This document shows positions 50,205-60,616 of a DNA stretch of 64,000 nt, piece after piece. The stretch's first letter is position 1. The number at the start of each line of letters is the position of its first letter. Location of the stretch: NCBI GenBank assembly GCA_025024175.1, contig QCXZ01000064.1:40197325-40261324 (forward strand), in the 5' to 3' direction. The notes under the pieces are model-generated. The model saw only the letters and a list, made by a program, of their open reading frames with translations, had not been told where the DNA came from and ran no database searches. The DNA comes from Rhyzopertha dominica. Lineage: Eukaryota > Arthropoda > Insecta > Coleoptera > Bostrichidae. The position numbers and the translations under genes are program-made.

Positions 50205-50355
50205 TGTTATTTCTTTAAAGTTATTTCTATAAAATGTAATCTTCAGTAATATCTTTTGACATCTGTTTTATTTACAACTCTACCCAATTGTCTTTTTTAT
50301 CTTTCAATTATTATTATTCTTTATCAAAGTATCAATGAACACACAAAACGTAACA
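50205..50355 (-). repeat. BEL 3' LTR
   Basis: About 151 bp. In element orientation it starts TGTTACGTTTTG and ends AATAACA. It is about 95% identical to the other LTR (seven substitutions counted by eye). Confidence 0.92.
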
Positions 50356-50365
50356 TTTCTCCCAC
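50356..50365 (-). promoter_or_regulatory. Polypurine tract before the 3' LTR
   Basis: In element orientation GTGGGAGAAA lies immediately upstream of the 3' LTR, where plus-strand DNA synthesis is primed in LTR retrotransposons. Confidence 0.7.
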
Positions 50366-50429
50366 GCAAAAGCATAACTAACTGTTTATTGCCCAGCCAT
50401 CTCTAGACAATCTAACTTGCATAATTTTG

Positions 50430-51403
50430 TTACAGGTCGCTTAAATATACCGCATTTCGTTTTAACGTCCACCACTCTTGTTTGTCCATCTTTACCAGGA
50501 TAGTCCCTACTATCACTCCTCTGATCCAGTTATTCCTTGGCATAGTATTATCCATTAAAACAACCAGCTCTCCGTTTTTTAAGGACTGCCCTTTGTCGAA
50601 CCATTCACTCCTTTTGATTAAACTAGGCAAATATTCCCGCACCCAGCGTTTCCAAAACTGATCTGCAAGAAATTGACTATATCTGCGTCTTTGCAAACTC
50701 ACTTTCCCATATTCTGAATTATAACACCAAATCCTCTTAAGGTACTCGATCCTATTAGAAAGCTGTTTGGCGGTAGACTAGCAGGATCTTCGGGATTGTT
50801 TGATACATAAGTTATAGGCCGGTTGTTGACAATATTTTTTACTTCCATCAACACGATATTTAGCACTTCTAATCTTGGAACAGCTTCCTTTAAAACCACT
50901 TTCAATGAATCTTTAACTGAACGTAATATCCTCTCCCAAGCGCCACCCATATGTGGACCTGCAGGTGGAATAAACTTCCACTTTATATTTCGCCCTACCA
51001 TCTCTCTTTCAACTTTATCGAAATCAATTCGATGGAAGCATTCTTTCAGTTCCCTAGCTGCTCCTCTCATATTCGTGCCGTTGTCGCTTCATATGTGTCA
51101 GGTTCTCCCCTTCTTGCCGCAAATCTTCTGAGAGCAAGTATTGTAGAATCTGTGGTTAAATATTCTGCTATTCCTATGTGATTCGCACGTACAGATAGAC
51201 ATGTAAGCAGCACACCGTAACGCTTCTCTCTCCTCCTGCCAACAGGCAACATTCATTGGTCCAAAGTAGTCTATTCCAGTAAATGTGAATGGTCTCGGTG
51301 ATCTTTCTACTCTAAATTTTGGTATTCGTCCCATTTCGTAAGCAACATACCTTGCAATAAGAGCATTCTTTATTCCCTGAACTATCCAAAAATTTTGCCT
51401 CAG
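50430..51403 (-). pseudogene. BEL/Pao integrase core and C-terminal domain
   Basis: Minus-strand order: GIDYFGPM (first catalytic Asp), CLSVRANHIGIAEYLTTDS, then in a shifted frame SDNGTNMRGAARELKECF (second Asp), GPHMGGAWERILRSVKDSL (catalytic Glu in W-E), NNRPITYVS, and the DUF5641-type end WKRWVREYLPSL ... KNGELVVLMDN ... NNWIRGVIV. The integrase inserts the cDNA. All three catalytic acids survive, but a frameshift plus a TGA just before SDNGTN, and another frame change near 50700, break the protein. A paired cysteine motif expected before GIDYFGP is missing. The overlapping + strand open frames here are antisense artefacts. Confidence 0.88.
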
Positions 51404-51945
51404 TTAATTGAGGACCAAGTCCCGTCCTTTGTGTCCAAACCTGCAGTGGATGTATTTGATAAGAAGCCTAGTAATTGGATGCCTTCCATCTAATATTATG
51501 AGGTTTTTGGTATTTTCTATCAATTCTGGTGCTTCATTTGTGCGACAATCAATAATTAAGAGACCCCCTTTGGTAATTACCGAAAGACGGTAGAGTCTGC
51601 TTGTTCCTGGCAACGGTTGGTTTCGTTTCAGTATATTGCTTCTTCCAAAAAACTGTCGTGTTGTGATTTCCTTCCACCATACCATACAGTTAATTCCCCT
51701 TTTGGCTTATCTTTCAACCTTCCAATTTTGTACTTACAGCAATCTATAAATCTTGAAATATAAACATGTGCGCGCACTGCATACGTTAGTTTTGAGAACC
51801 TTCCAATGTCTGGGAGATGTGAAAATTCTGTAGTTGTTACAAGCGTATGTTCTGTACATATTTCCTCGTTTCCTGTGATACTGGGTGTAGACATTTCTTT
51901 AAACCACTTATCTTCATCTTGATACAGAAATTCTAGTCCAACTAG
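51404..51945 (-). pseudogene. BEL/Pao RNase H-integrase linker and zinc-binding region
   Basis: Minus strand 51628-51945 gives LVGLEFLYQDEDKWFKEMST after a TGA at the end of the RNase H part, a linker typical of Pao polyproteins. After a frameshift near 51640-51680, LKRNQPLPGTSRLYRLSVI and HPITRLLIKYIHCRFGHKGR correspond to the integrase zinc-binding segment, with both histidines present. A TAA directly after the second histidine block closes the frame. Confidence 0.82.
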
Positions 51946-52431
51946 TCATGAACAGTCACTCTTGAAAAGCAGAGGACCAGTGTCCCGTGTTGCAAGGTCC
52001 GCTGTCTTTAATTTCGACGGAATCCAGAACCACTGATCTGCATTAGAATTTTTCTTAATTTCCACAACCTTGTTGTAAACAAAACCTTTCAAATTTTTTG
52101 CTTCATTTCGAATCCATCCTAATACTACCATCAAGTCGGTCCAAAAGTATCTAGTTTTTATCTTAAAAGTTATACTTTCACCAACCAAAGATGCCAAACG
52201 TGTTGCTTGCAATTCTAGCTTTAGTATCGTAATGCTTCGCATCGGAGCAACCTTTGTTTTGGAAATGACGAGCGCTACTTTAATTCCATAATCTCCTTTG
52301 AAACGTAAGTAAGCAGCAGCTGCCATCGCCTGGAAGCTTGCATCGCAGAACATATGCAATTGTACATCATCTAATTGCCTATAATGAACATTGTAGCAGC
52401 GTGGAATTTCCAAGTCTTTAATCTTCTTCAT
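51946..52431 (-). pseudogene. BEL/Pao RNase H-like domain
   Basis: The 161-codon open stretch begins KKIKDLEIPRCYNVHYRQLD and continues LHMFCDASFQAMAAAAYLRF (the Pao RNase H 'H-x-F-x-D-A-S' active-site motif with its Asp), MRSITILKLELQATRLASLV (usually P-R-L-E-L-x-A; the catalytic Glu region), and FWTDLMVVLGWIRNE (the 'W-T-D-S-x-x-V-L-x-W-I' motif, Asp present). It ends in the A-D-x-A-T-R-D segment. RNase H removes the RNA strand during reverse transcription. An in-frame TAA separates it from the RT part upstream. Catalytic residues look intact. Confidence 0.9.
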
Positions 52432-52434
52432 GTC

Positions 52435-53180
52435 TTAAATCCAAATCTTCCACTTCAAATATATTTCATGGGGTATTTCAGTATCCCATGCAGTCTTGAC
52501 TTTCCAAATTTCTTGTAGAATAATTTTGCCTGTTATAATGTAGTATGCTATGAGACCCAAGGGATCGCATACGGACATCAGGACTCTCAAAACTTGTCTC
52601 TTCGTTGGCTTTATGTTTTCATCTAATAATTCTTTTCCTATCTTCCTAAATAGGGTAGAAACACTCAAGTTCTCTTTATGCGGAAGCCATTTAATTCCCA
52701 GTATCCTTTCTTCGTCATTTTCTAGGTATCTTTCAGTTTTCCTTCCTTCTTCACCAATGTCTTCTAATAATTCTCGAGAATTGCTGACCCAACTGCATAA
52801 ATCAAACCCCCATTTTCTATGGATCTCTTTTACTTCTTTAGCTAGCAGTATAGCTTCTTCTTCGGTATCAGCACAATCCAAGTAGTCGTCCATATAATGT
52901 GCAATATAGCATTCACAGCTTGCGGGTAGATATCGATAAATTCATTTGCATTTTTATTCTTTATATATTGAGCAGTAAATGGCGATGATAATGCCCAAAT
53001 ATCATCACCTGCATCTTAAAAGGAACCTGAGGGCATCTTGGTCTTCTTACCTAATGTGTATCTGATGAAACATTTCTCTTATATCTGCACAGAATGCTAC
53101 GCGTTTTTTTTTTAATTGTATTAAAATTCTTATCAATGAATTAAATAGGTCTGGTTCATTTAGTAAAAAATCATTCAAGC
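52435..53180 (-). pseudogene. BEL/Pao reverse transcriptase, N-terminally deleted
   Basis: The minus strand starts abruptly with SLNDFLLNEPDLFNSLIRIL, then KRVAFCADIREMFHQIHIR (RT block A with catalytic Asp), a TAA, DQDALRFLLRC, further stops and a frameshift. A recognisable SSPFTAQYIKNKNANEF segment follows, and finally YMDDYLDCADTEEEAILLAK (catalytic YMDD, at about 52888-52899). The part from YMDD to 52435 is open for 152 codons and holds GIKWLPHKENLSV and VCDPLGLIAYY, both standard Pao RT features. The first third of RT is missing. Confidence 0.9.
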
Positions 53181-53182
53181 TC

Positions 53183-53434
53183 TTATTCTTTTACCTTCAG
53201 TTCTGGAATTTCTTTTGCTGCTTGAGCTTCTGCTAACTGTCTATTTCTGGACGCAGTTTTATTGGTATTGTTAGTAACTGACCTCCCATCTTTGCTATAT
53301 GAATGAATTTCTTTACCGGAAACCGAAACTCTTGAAGTAAGGCTATTTTTCGGTTCAACTTCTTTTTCTGCCATAGCTTTCAATTTGCTTCTTATAATCA
53401 TCATCTGCTGTTCCATAAAGGCTCGAAGGACCAA
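53183..53434 (-). pseudogene. BEL gag N-terminal fragment
   Basis: Begins directly after the 5' LTR. The likely start is MEQQMMIIRSKLKAMAEKEV (Met codon at about 53414-53416), a coiled-coil-like region. The last residues, NRQLAEAQAAKEIPELK, match the start of the conserved gag block of BEL elements (R-Q-x-x-x-E-I-P). The block then breaks off and RT sequence follows within a few bases, so gag, zinc knuckles and protease (roughly 2-2.5 kb in intact relatives) are deleted. Confidence 0.75.
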
Positions 53435-53586
53435 ATGTTATTTCTTTAAAGTTATTTCTATAAAAAGTAATCTTCAATAATATCCTTTGTCATCTGTTTT
53501 ATTTACAACTCTATCCAATTGTCTTTTTTATATTTCAATTATTATTTTTCTTTATCAAAGTATCAATGAACACACAAAACGTAACA
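53435..53586 (-). repeat. BEL 5' LTR
   Basis: About 151 bp with TGTTA...TAACA ends. It is followed on its inner side, in element orientation, by TTTGGTCCTTCGAGCC at the position where a primer-binding site lies; I could not match it to a tRNA. Confidence 0.92.
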
Positions 53587-53591
53587 TAAGT

Positions 53592-54849
53592 ATCTGTTCG
53601 AATTTAAAGCATAAATGCAAATGACCGAAGATCTACAATGTAATGAAGCAGAGTCTCATTAAAATATATGGTAGTGTGGGCCTTTTTAGGTAAGTATACC
53701 TTTCTAAATTTCTTACCGCAACCGTTTAATTCATATGGATACGTGTTTGATCAGGACTAAACAGTCATATACTATATAGATACGTATCAACGAAGTTGCA
53801 AACATTTCATAAAGATAATACTAATCTAGCAACCGTAACTGAATATGTTTTCTGAACGGTTGGTACAACGTAGCTTTTAAAGTACCACAATGCGATTTTT
53901 TTCAAGCGAGCACTGCTCATGTTATCGCAATAATTATGATATAATGCGCGAGAAAAATGCATTCAATGTCAAGGCAGTCGACAGCTATACACCAGATAAT
54001 CCAAAGTGCATAGCGAATGATGCTCTAAATGTGTAAATCGAAATGCAACTGTAGATAAGAAAAGTCTGATACGGTATACGGTTTTAGATAGTAACGAACG
54101 CGATTCTAAATTGCCTACATAGTAACAAGGTTTTTAGCCTCTTATCTACATGACTACAAACTACCTAGTTTCAAGTTTTATAATTGACTTTTTTTACGGA
54201 GCACGTTCGTCGCGATGAAAGCTAAGTATGACTCTTTTCGATTATAGTTAGTAGTAACACGGAATTAAGAGTTACACAGCGGATTGCATAATTCTAGTTA
54301 GAGTACAGTGCATTGCATGCTATTGATAAAATTTGCCATTGACATTGAAAGCACTCATATGACAAGAACCTCTAGAAGAAAAAATCCTAAGTCACTAAAT
54401 CTAACAGGAGTGCAATCGCTGATGATGATTACCCATTCTTTCATATGAATCTGGCCTACAGCATTTCCTTACAACGAACTTGGTGTACTATGTAGGTAAA
54501 AGTCTACATTTCAAAAAGGTGTGAAATATTTTATGTAAAACTTACGAGAAAAACAATAACAATCAGAAGCATTATTATAACAAATTACAAACTTGCCTTG
54601 GTAGCGAAGTTTGATGTCGTTTTATTACGTTACATCCGTTTTTAGTTGCACTATCCTGGCATTATACCAATCTGAAGGGCTAGATACTAGGAAAGGATTC
54701 TTGAATATATTTGAAACGAAAATACACAGAGGGAACGAGGGAAGCAGATTTTACAGAAGCGGACTTAGATTGTCTTAGTGTCTATAGATAAAAGGGCTCT
54801 CACGTATTGATTACATCTTTTCTTGCACATAAATACTATTTTAAAGAGT
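53592..54849. other. Intergenic, nothing assigned
   Basis: AT-rich DNA with no motif or repeat recognised. Confidence 0.4.
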
Positions 54850-54864
54850 AAAGTTCTGAGTATT

Positions 54865-54979
54865 CTATTCTATTCTATCTTCTGCGGGGCGCTGCACTTA
54901 GACCTTTCGATCCATTGTGCCCGCACCGTAGCTTAGAAGAGTCCTGCCTTCTCAAAGAAGTGCAGTATCTCTTTCCAAG
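54865..54979 (-). mobile_element. SINE-like or 3' non-LTR insert with 15-bp target duplication
   Basis: The direct repeat GTAAAGTTCTGAGTA stands at 54850-54864 and 54980-54994. The 115 bp between are distinctly GC-richer than the surroundings. On the minus strand they end in a pentanucleotide tail (ATAGA)n. A 10-20 bp duplication with a simple-repeat tail is the mark of target-primed reverse transcription. No A/B box or coding motif is seen, so it is a SINE tail or a severely truncated LINE 3' end. Confidence 0.8.
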
Positions 54980-54994
54980 GTAAAGTTCTGAGTA

Positions 54995-57900
54995 AGTAAC
55001 TGAAACTACTTATATAAAAAAATCTAGTTCAATTTTGCAGATAGCACAAAGCTTCATGCTCTGGTTTATTGTCGAAATTTCCATGCTAGATAGGAAAGTG
55101 GCTTTGGAAATATTGTAGAAGTTTCATTGGTCGGTATAAAAAGCAGCAGTGCGCCAGCGAGAAGTGTGTAGGCCCCATCATTGTACTCTGCATATAACCT
55201 TTAATTCTTTATAGCTTCATCTCATACTCCAACATATAAAAGTCAAAGTCTGCGCGTTCTACGTATGCCTTTAACTTGCATGACGTTAGCAAAAGACGCG
55301 TGCTTGAAGAAAAAGAAACGCGTTATGAATTAGCTTGTATGCAATAGAACGTAGCAAAATGCAAATTCCAACTAACAATGAAGAAGTTCGAAATTACAAG
55401 TTTTAAGAATTTATTCCGAAAGTTTCATAAACCTCAATTTCCTTAGCGACCGTTTTTATTTGTAAAATAGTAAAGTGTTAATGGGAAAGCTTTCCGGTTA
55501 TAAATTTTAATGCATTTTTCTCTTTTACAGTCGGTGAGCCCTTTATCCAAATGTTAAAGTAAAAGTGCATACAAAAATACATACAAAACTTTAAAAAGAA
55601 AAAATTGAACTGCGTATTACAGTTTGTTAGTAAAAAAAACCGCTGCAAGTAGAATCAATACTTCCACATCCAATTGTCAAAATGACATTTACGCTTTTAT
55701 TTCTTATACTAGGTATACTATCAGTAATCAGGTTTTGAGCCTTTTTTTCTCCCTACACATTTTTTTCTAAGACAAACGGTTATCCTGATAGCAAAAATAC
55801 ATAAATTTGTAAAATCTGTTTTTTCATAATAACTTGAAAATTATTAACCTGAAGAAATTGCAAGGGTGCTTTAAATTTAAAAAAAATCGTATGAACACAA
55901 TCAAAATATTTTTTTTAGAAATATTTCGAAAATGTACACTTTATTTATTTCCTATCTGACATATTCTAAACAGTTTGCTGCACCGAAAATTTATAGGAAC
56001 GAATAATACTCTCAATTATACTACTAATTACACACTAAAACGAAAAAAAATAAAAATTTGCAAAAAAAAGGGTAGTTACTCCCCAATTTCACCTCCTTCA
56101 GGTTACCCTACCTACCCCAAAAACAATAGGTCGTTTTGGGGAGTTGAGGTTTAAATGTATGCCAAATTTCAAGTTTTTTCGAAAGTTATCGCGCCTACAC
56201 ACAAAACCAGACACACAGACAAGAATTTTTTTGCTTAAAATTAGTTTTTTACGTTTTCGGCCATTTTAAAGCGATTGAGCAAATAAAAATTTTTGAAATT
56301 TTTTTTCGCGATACTGTACTTAAGCGAAGGAAATGCTTTTTTAGGAATAATAGTATTCGCCACTGAGCTTCCGCGGTTGTTTCACAAAAATTGCAAGATT
56401 AGAATAACATAACTGCTCACAAATACTCAAAACTTTGCTTTTATAAGTTCCGTTTTGTCTTATTTTCTCTAATTACAACCGTTATATAAGCCCAGTTCCT
56501 ATTCCCGATATTAAAATTAGCTAATATCAAACCGGTAAACGTATCGCAACGCCTTAAAGTAAGGTAGATTATTACCAAATTTTAGGCGTCACCATAACAA
56601 CCCGATATTATTAATTAACATCGACCTAAAATTGAAAACTTGCACCCATAAGCTTTTATGTAACAAGAGACCTATAAATTAACGTTTTTCACCATGTATA
56701 CTTTTATATTATTTGTAATTGCAAAAACATATACCTACAATTTCCATCAAATTAAATTTACTTATTTATTATAAGGTAATTTGTTACTTTTTATGAAGTT
56801 TAATTTCGAAAAATAAGAATCAGTATTGTAAAGCGATGAAATATATTATCAGTACTGAAAACTATGACGCGTAAATTGCACTTTATTTCTGCATACGCTT
56901 CTTAGGATGGTAACATCTTGGGTAGAAAGACATATGACGCATAGATCTTTATAATACACAAAAAAAATCAAGAAGGGTTATTTAAAAACAAACAGTGAAG
57001 CACAAAGCATGCAAGGTATGAGCATCAGTCACACAAGTAAAAGCAAGGTAAGGTACAGCCTGCAGAGACATAATTTACTTTTTTCAAGTACGTCATAGTT
57101 ATTTTGAACTAAATAATGATGTTTATATCTTCGAAAGAAAAAAAATTTCGCGTTTAGAGGTTTCATAAACAGTTATGATTTGCATTTACAACACCACAAG
57201 TTTAGATACGTCACAAACTTAGGAAAACTGGGTAGGTATGCCAATACTATGTTATGTTATGTTAAATAGTACCCACAAAAGGTCTATGAAGTTTCACAAC
57301 ATTTCTGATTAGAAATAAAAAAACAAATCTGCGGATGCATCGTTAAAACAACAAAAGAGAAGTTTGGTAGTACAGAGTTTTCAACGTGGTTTCTCGGAAA
57401 TTTATTGTTGTAATGCAAACTAGTACTTAACTTGTACTGGATAAGAGTGATAATAAAAAAGCAATCACCAGATAAACCTTGTGCCTTAATTACTTTTGTG
57501 CTAGTCTACAAGCCAATACTTAAGTAATAAGTATAAGGCAGTCAATCTACAACTTATAATTGCCGAACGAAAAACGAGTGCTCCCCTAAATGACATACTA
57601 CCTACTTAAAAATAATTAGATGCATTAAAGCAGTACTACCAGTTAGTACTATCGGCAATCTGCAATTAAAATTGTGCACTTCAACAAAAGATTGAATAAG
57701 TGCTCTGATGATAGGTGCTCCTATATATGCAAACATTTTATACACATAGCAACAGTCCGGCAGTCTTCTATAAATATCGGACCATTATTAATATTCGCCA
57801 GAGCTTCAAGTTCGCCAAGAATACAGAAATTACGAGCCAAGGTTGCCACATATTCTATTAAAACAGATTTAGGCTGAACCGCTGGCTTCAATCAAACCAA

Positions 57901-58810
57901 ATTTAATCTTTGTGATTTTTGCGACAAGGCCGCGGCTGTTAAATGTTTTAGCAATTACTTTGACTAAATACTGAAGAAGCTAGCATGTAGTAGTAGATAT
58001 CAACATCACGTTTTAGCAACAAACTTGAAAGTTACGATGACTAGAACAATTAAAAATAAAATATAGGATGCTGGCTAATGGTCACGGAATTAATTAGGTC
58101 AGAATAAAAAAATACCCTATTATGGCCAAATATTTACTAAACAGTTTTTCTTGATTCAACGCAGAAATCAAACTATTTTCCTTCTACAACAACTTTTCAC
58201 AAAAACTTTTAATAAATGACATGTCATATTATCACAGGATGTGCGGGTGTAAATGTCAGCAAAACAGTTACAAACCAGTTTATAATATTGATGCAGATAG
58301 TTAAGAAGAACATGATTACCATTACCACACACGTATCCATAGTAACTGCTGAATTGAAAAACGGGTCCCGTCGTCAGTATTCCAGCGCAGATTTATATTT
58401 AGATAACGTCACTTTTAAATACCCGGTGGTCAATTATAAGTCTCACGAACCCTACGAACGAATATCGACGAACAGTATTTAATATAGTACCGATCTAGGG
58501 AAGTATAGGCTGATAAAGCAAAACCTTGTAGGTCTGATATTACCTTCTTCGAGAAATGAAGTCACTAAGAGACAACACTGTCGGTTTGTCGAGTGCCAAA
58601 GACCAATTGACGTCAGATGATTGATAGGTGTAATGCTCTTAAACGTGCAACATTATAACGTAATCATTATGCACGTGTAACCCGTTGCAAGTAGACTAAT
58701 GTTTCCTGAACACCAAAGGACGCTCGTAATTATTGTGATTCGATGATAGTATAAAAACTGGACTGCGCCTGACAGAGTAGCCAGGTAGAGGCTGCTACAG
58801 ATTGATGCCA
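54995..58810. other. Intergenic DNA, one possible retroelement 3' tail
   Basis: Around 56080-56260 a recognisable repeat-like text occurs (CCAAATTTCAAGTTTTTTCG, ATCGCGCCTACACACA and an ACACAGACA-rich end), similar in style to the 3' tails of some insect LINEs. An (ATGTT)n run lies at about 57249-57264. The 88-codon + frame at 58216-58482 has no motif. No gene supported. Confidence 0.35.
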
Positions 58811-58812
58811 TT

Positions 58813-58832
58813 CTGGCCAGTGGCGTAGGTAG
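58813..58832 (+). repeat. Dispersed CCAGTGGCGTAG motif, one of three
   Basis: GCCAGTGGCGTAG occurs here on +. CCAGTGGCGTAG also occurs on the minus strand near 40843-40854 and 46276-46287. Such a 12-mer is not expected three times by chance in 64 kb, and similar words are common at transposon ends. Matching partner ends were not found. Confidence 0.5.
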
Positions 58833-59536
58833 TAGTGAGCTACCCGAAAAGCTAAAACCACAATTTCTTATCCGAGGTGACTGCAGGTATATCGAAATCT
58901 TTGTGATACCGCCAAGTATGTGACGTCACAATTTTCTAATCGTAAAGTTACGTCTGAAACACCTAAAAACAGTGCATAAATAAAGCAAAATCATTCAACG
59001 TGACATTTTTTTGAATTGGTACAGTGATTCCCTCTGATTCGGCTTGTTTATGTCTGCTGAAGAAAAATTTTTGTCATTATGTTAAATCAAATTTAAGCAA
59101 ATTTTATTGATGTCATTATCATCAAGCTTATCCCAAAGCACGTTCTTGAGAGAAACAAGTAAGGAGAAATACAGTGGGTAAAGTAGCATATTATTGGTAA
59201 TACAAGTTTTCCATGCGTGTCGAGGGTTTTTTCCACGATGCCATCAACCAAGTAGCTTATTTACAATATCCAAATATTCAACAAAGTCCAGAGTGCTTCT
59301 CAGTGACTAAATTTTGACCATCTTAAAATATTTATTCACATTTGCAAAAACCTCCGCGGCTCATACAATTTTGTTAGTAATCTTTAGTCATGAGATAAAT
59401 ATTGTCTTCAAAAGAAAAAAAAGATCACTGTAGGCTATTCATTTAATTCACAAACGATAAGAGAACACACATTTTTTTAAACAATTGTCCTCCAAGTTTA
59501 CGCAGATTAGGTTAATGCACTTTTTTTCCGAATATC
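58833..59536. other. Intergenic spacer before the THAP unit
   Basis: AT-rich, no motif recognised. Confidence 0.4.
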
Positions 59537-59786
59537 TTTTAGCCTGGTTTCTCTTCTCTATTGGGATCTCAAGCTTAGTAAGACGCCACCTCATGGTGAA
59601 ACGGTGAACTAAAGATTTCGGGTCGGTTCATTTTTGTGGTGAGTTCGACGAGATAACCTCGTTGGGTTAATAATTATAATTATCGGAAATTCGGCTTACG
59701 GCTGGAGTGTTTACTTGCTTGGGGGTTGTTTTTGTGTTTTGTGCATTTAAACTTCCCCTTTCAGTAATTGATAAAGCACAGCTAAG

Positions 59787-59940
59787 TTGCAGTAAGTCAA
59801 AGGTGTTTTGCTGTGCATATGGATACAGTTCCAAAGCATCGCGAACGGCGGGCTTGTCTTTTCACCGCTTTCCACCTGAAGGTGTCCGAATGGGCCTGTT
59901 TCACATTTCGGAAATTACGGAAATCTTTATATTGAGCTAA
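59787..59940 (+). pseudogene. THAP zinc-finger N-terminal half, copy A
   Basis: The frame reads SKSKVFCCAYGYSSKASRTA then GLSFHRFPPEGVR. This is the THAP start: a C2CH zinc finger with C-x-x-x-C, then F-x-x-F-P. The second zinc Cys is Tyr (CAYGY instead of CAYGC), which would abolish zinc binding. After RFPPEGVR the frame runs into an inserted unit starting GGGCCTGTTTCA at 59892 and stops at 59938. The conserved Trp, Cys and His of the THAP domain are therefore missing. Confidence 0.55.
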
Positions 59941-60109
59941 TCTACAGTGGCCAAAAATGAATGTGACGTGACGTAATTGCGTTCATCGTAATAACACGCA
60001 TGCGCCGCCGTTTACGCGTCATTGTGAGCGTGAGGTGTTGCCGGCAGGCTGTTTTTGTTTTGTTTACGATTTGGTCGAAGTGTGTGGTTGTGAACTAAGT
60101 GATTCTGCG

Positions 60110-60283
60110 ATGCCTAGAAAAAAAGTTTGTATTGTGCCAAGTTGCGGCAATAATAGCGTAAACTGCCCTGATAAATTATTTATCAGATTCCCGAAGGATT
60201 TACACTCGCGGCAGCGATGGTGGTTAGCCACTAAAGCTAAGGGCTACTTTAAACAAACAATGCGTGACAGCGTCGCAAATTGA
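60110..60283 (+). CDS. THAP-domain protein fragment, copy B
   Basis: From the ATG at 60110 the product starts MPRKKVCIVPSCGNNSVN and continues DKLFIRFPKDLHSRQRWWLA. This is a good THAP-domain start: C-x4-C zinc ligands (CIVPSC), the F-x-R-F-P motif and the conserved Trp. THAP domains recognise specific DNA with a C2CH zinc finger, in transcription factors and in transposases. The frame ends at TGA 60281-60283 before the remaining Cys-x2-His part. Either splicing to a further exon or truncation is implied. A less AT-rich upstream region with TGACGTGACGTAA (59964-59976) could be its promoter. Confidence 0.6.
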   Translation: MPRKKVCIVPSCGNNSVNCPDKLFIRFPKDLHSRQRWWLATKAKGYFKQTMRDSVAN

Positions 60284-60559
60284 CGCACGTGTTGCAGTTT
60301 GGTTCGATTGCTAAGCGCGATTGCCAATCTACGCCGCTTTGTACGACCCATATTTACCCGAAAAGTTCACACAAAAAGACAGTTTACGACAGTTATAATA
60401 GGACAAAAACATATACTGGGAACGCAGTTATATGTATATTTCGTTTATCTTGCTCAAAGTAATTCAAATTGGAGGTATATGTAACGCCGTAACGCGTTAT
60501 AACGTATTATGCCGTACGTGTTTGCCGACAAATCAGGAGAATTGGCAATGTTGATTTTG

Positions 60560-60616
60560 GAATTTCGCGCAGGCGCCTTTAGGTTTTGCGCGAAATGACG
60601 TAATATTTTCCCGCCT
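60560..60616. promoter_or_regulatory. Cluster of E2F-like and CRE-like sites
   Basis: TTTCGCGC (60563-60570), GCGCGAAA (60588-60595), TGACGTAA (60596-60603) and TTTTCCCGCC (60606-60615) lie within 57 bp. The first, second and fourth fit the E2F consensus TTTSSCGC and the third an ATF/CRE half-site. In AT-rich DNA this density is unlikely by chance. They lie just upstream of an open frame with a splice donor. Function is inferred from motif wording only. Confidence 0.45.

Larger units (their letters stand above)
50205..53586 (-). mobile_element. BEL/Pao LTR retrotransposon, internally deleted, with TAAGT duplication
   Basis: Two LTRs of about 151 bp (50205-50355 and 53435-53586) have TGTTA...TAACA ends and are flanked by the 5-bp duplication TAAGT (50200-50204 and 53587-53591). 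Between them, on the minus strand, are a gag start, RT, RNase H, integrase and the extra C-terminal domain in BEL/Pao order. The LTRs differ at about 7 positions, so the insertion is not recent. At 3.4 kb the element is about half the usual 5-7 kb because most of gag, the protease and the RT start are gone. Stops and frameshifts in RT, RNase H and integrase make it non-autonomous. Single-copy flanks and a clean duplication show it inserted as a unit. Confidence 0.95.

Noticed and set aside
50823..51181. Plus-strand open frames over the BEL integrase region
   Set aside because: Antisense shadows of the minus-strand integrase, which carries the catalytic motifs.
52550..52885. 111-codon plus-strand open frame
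   Set aside because: Antisense shadow of the BEL reverse transcriptase.
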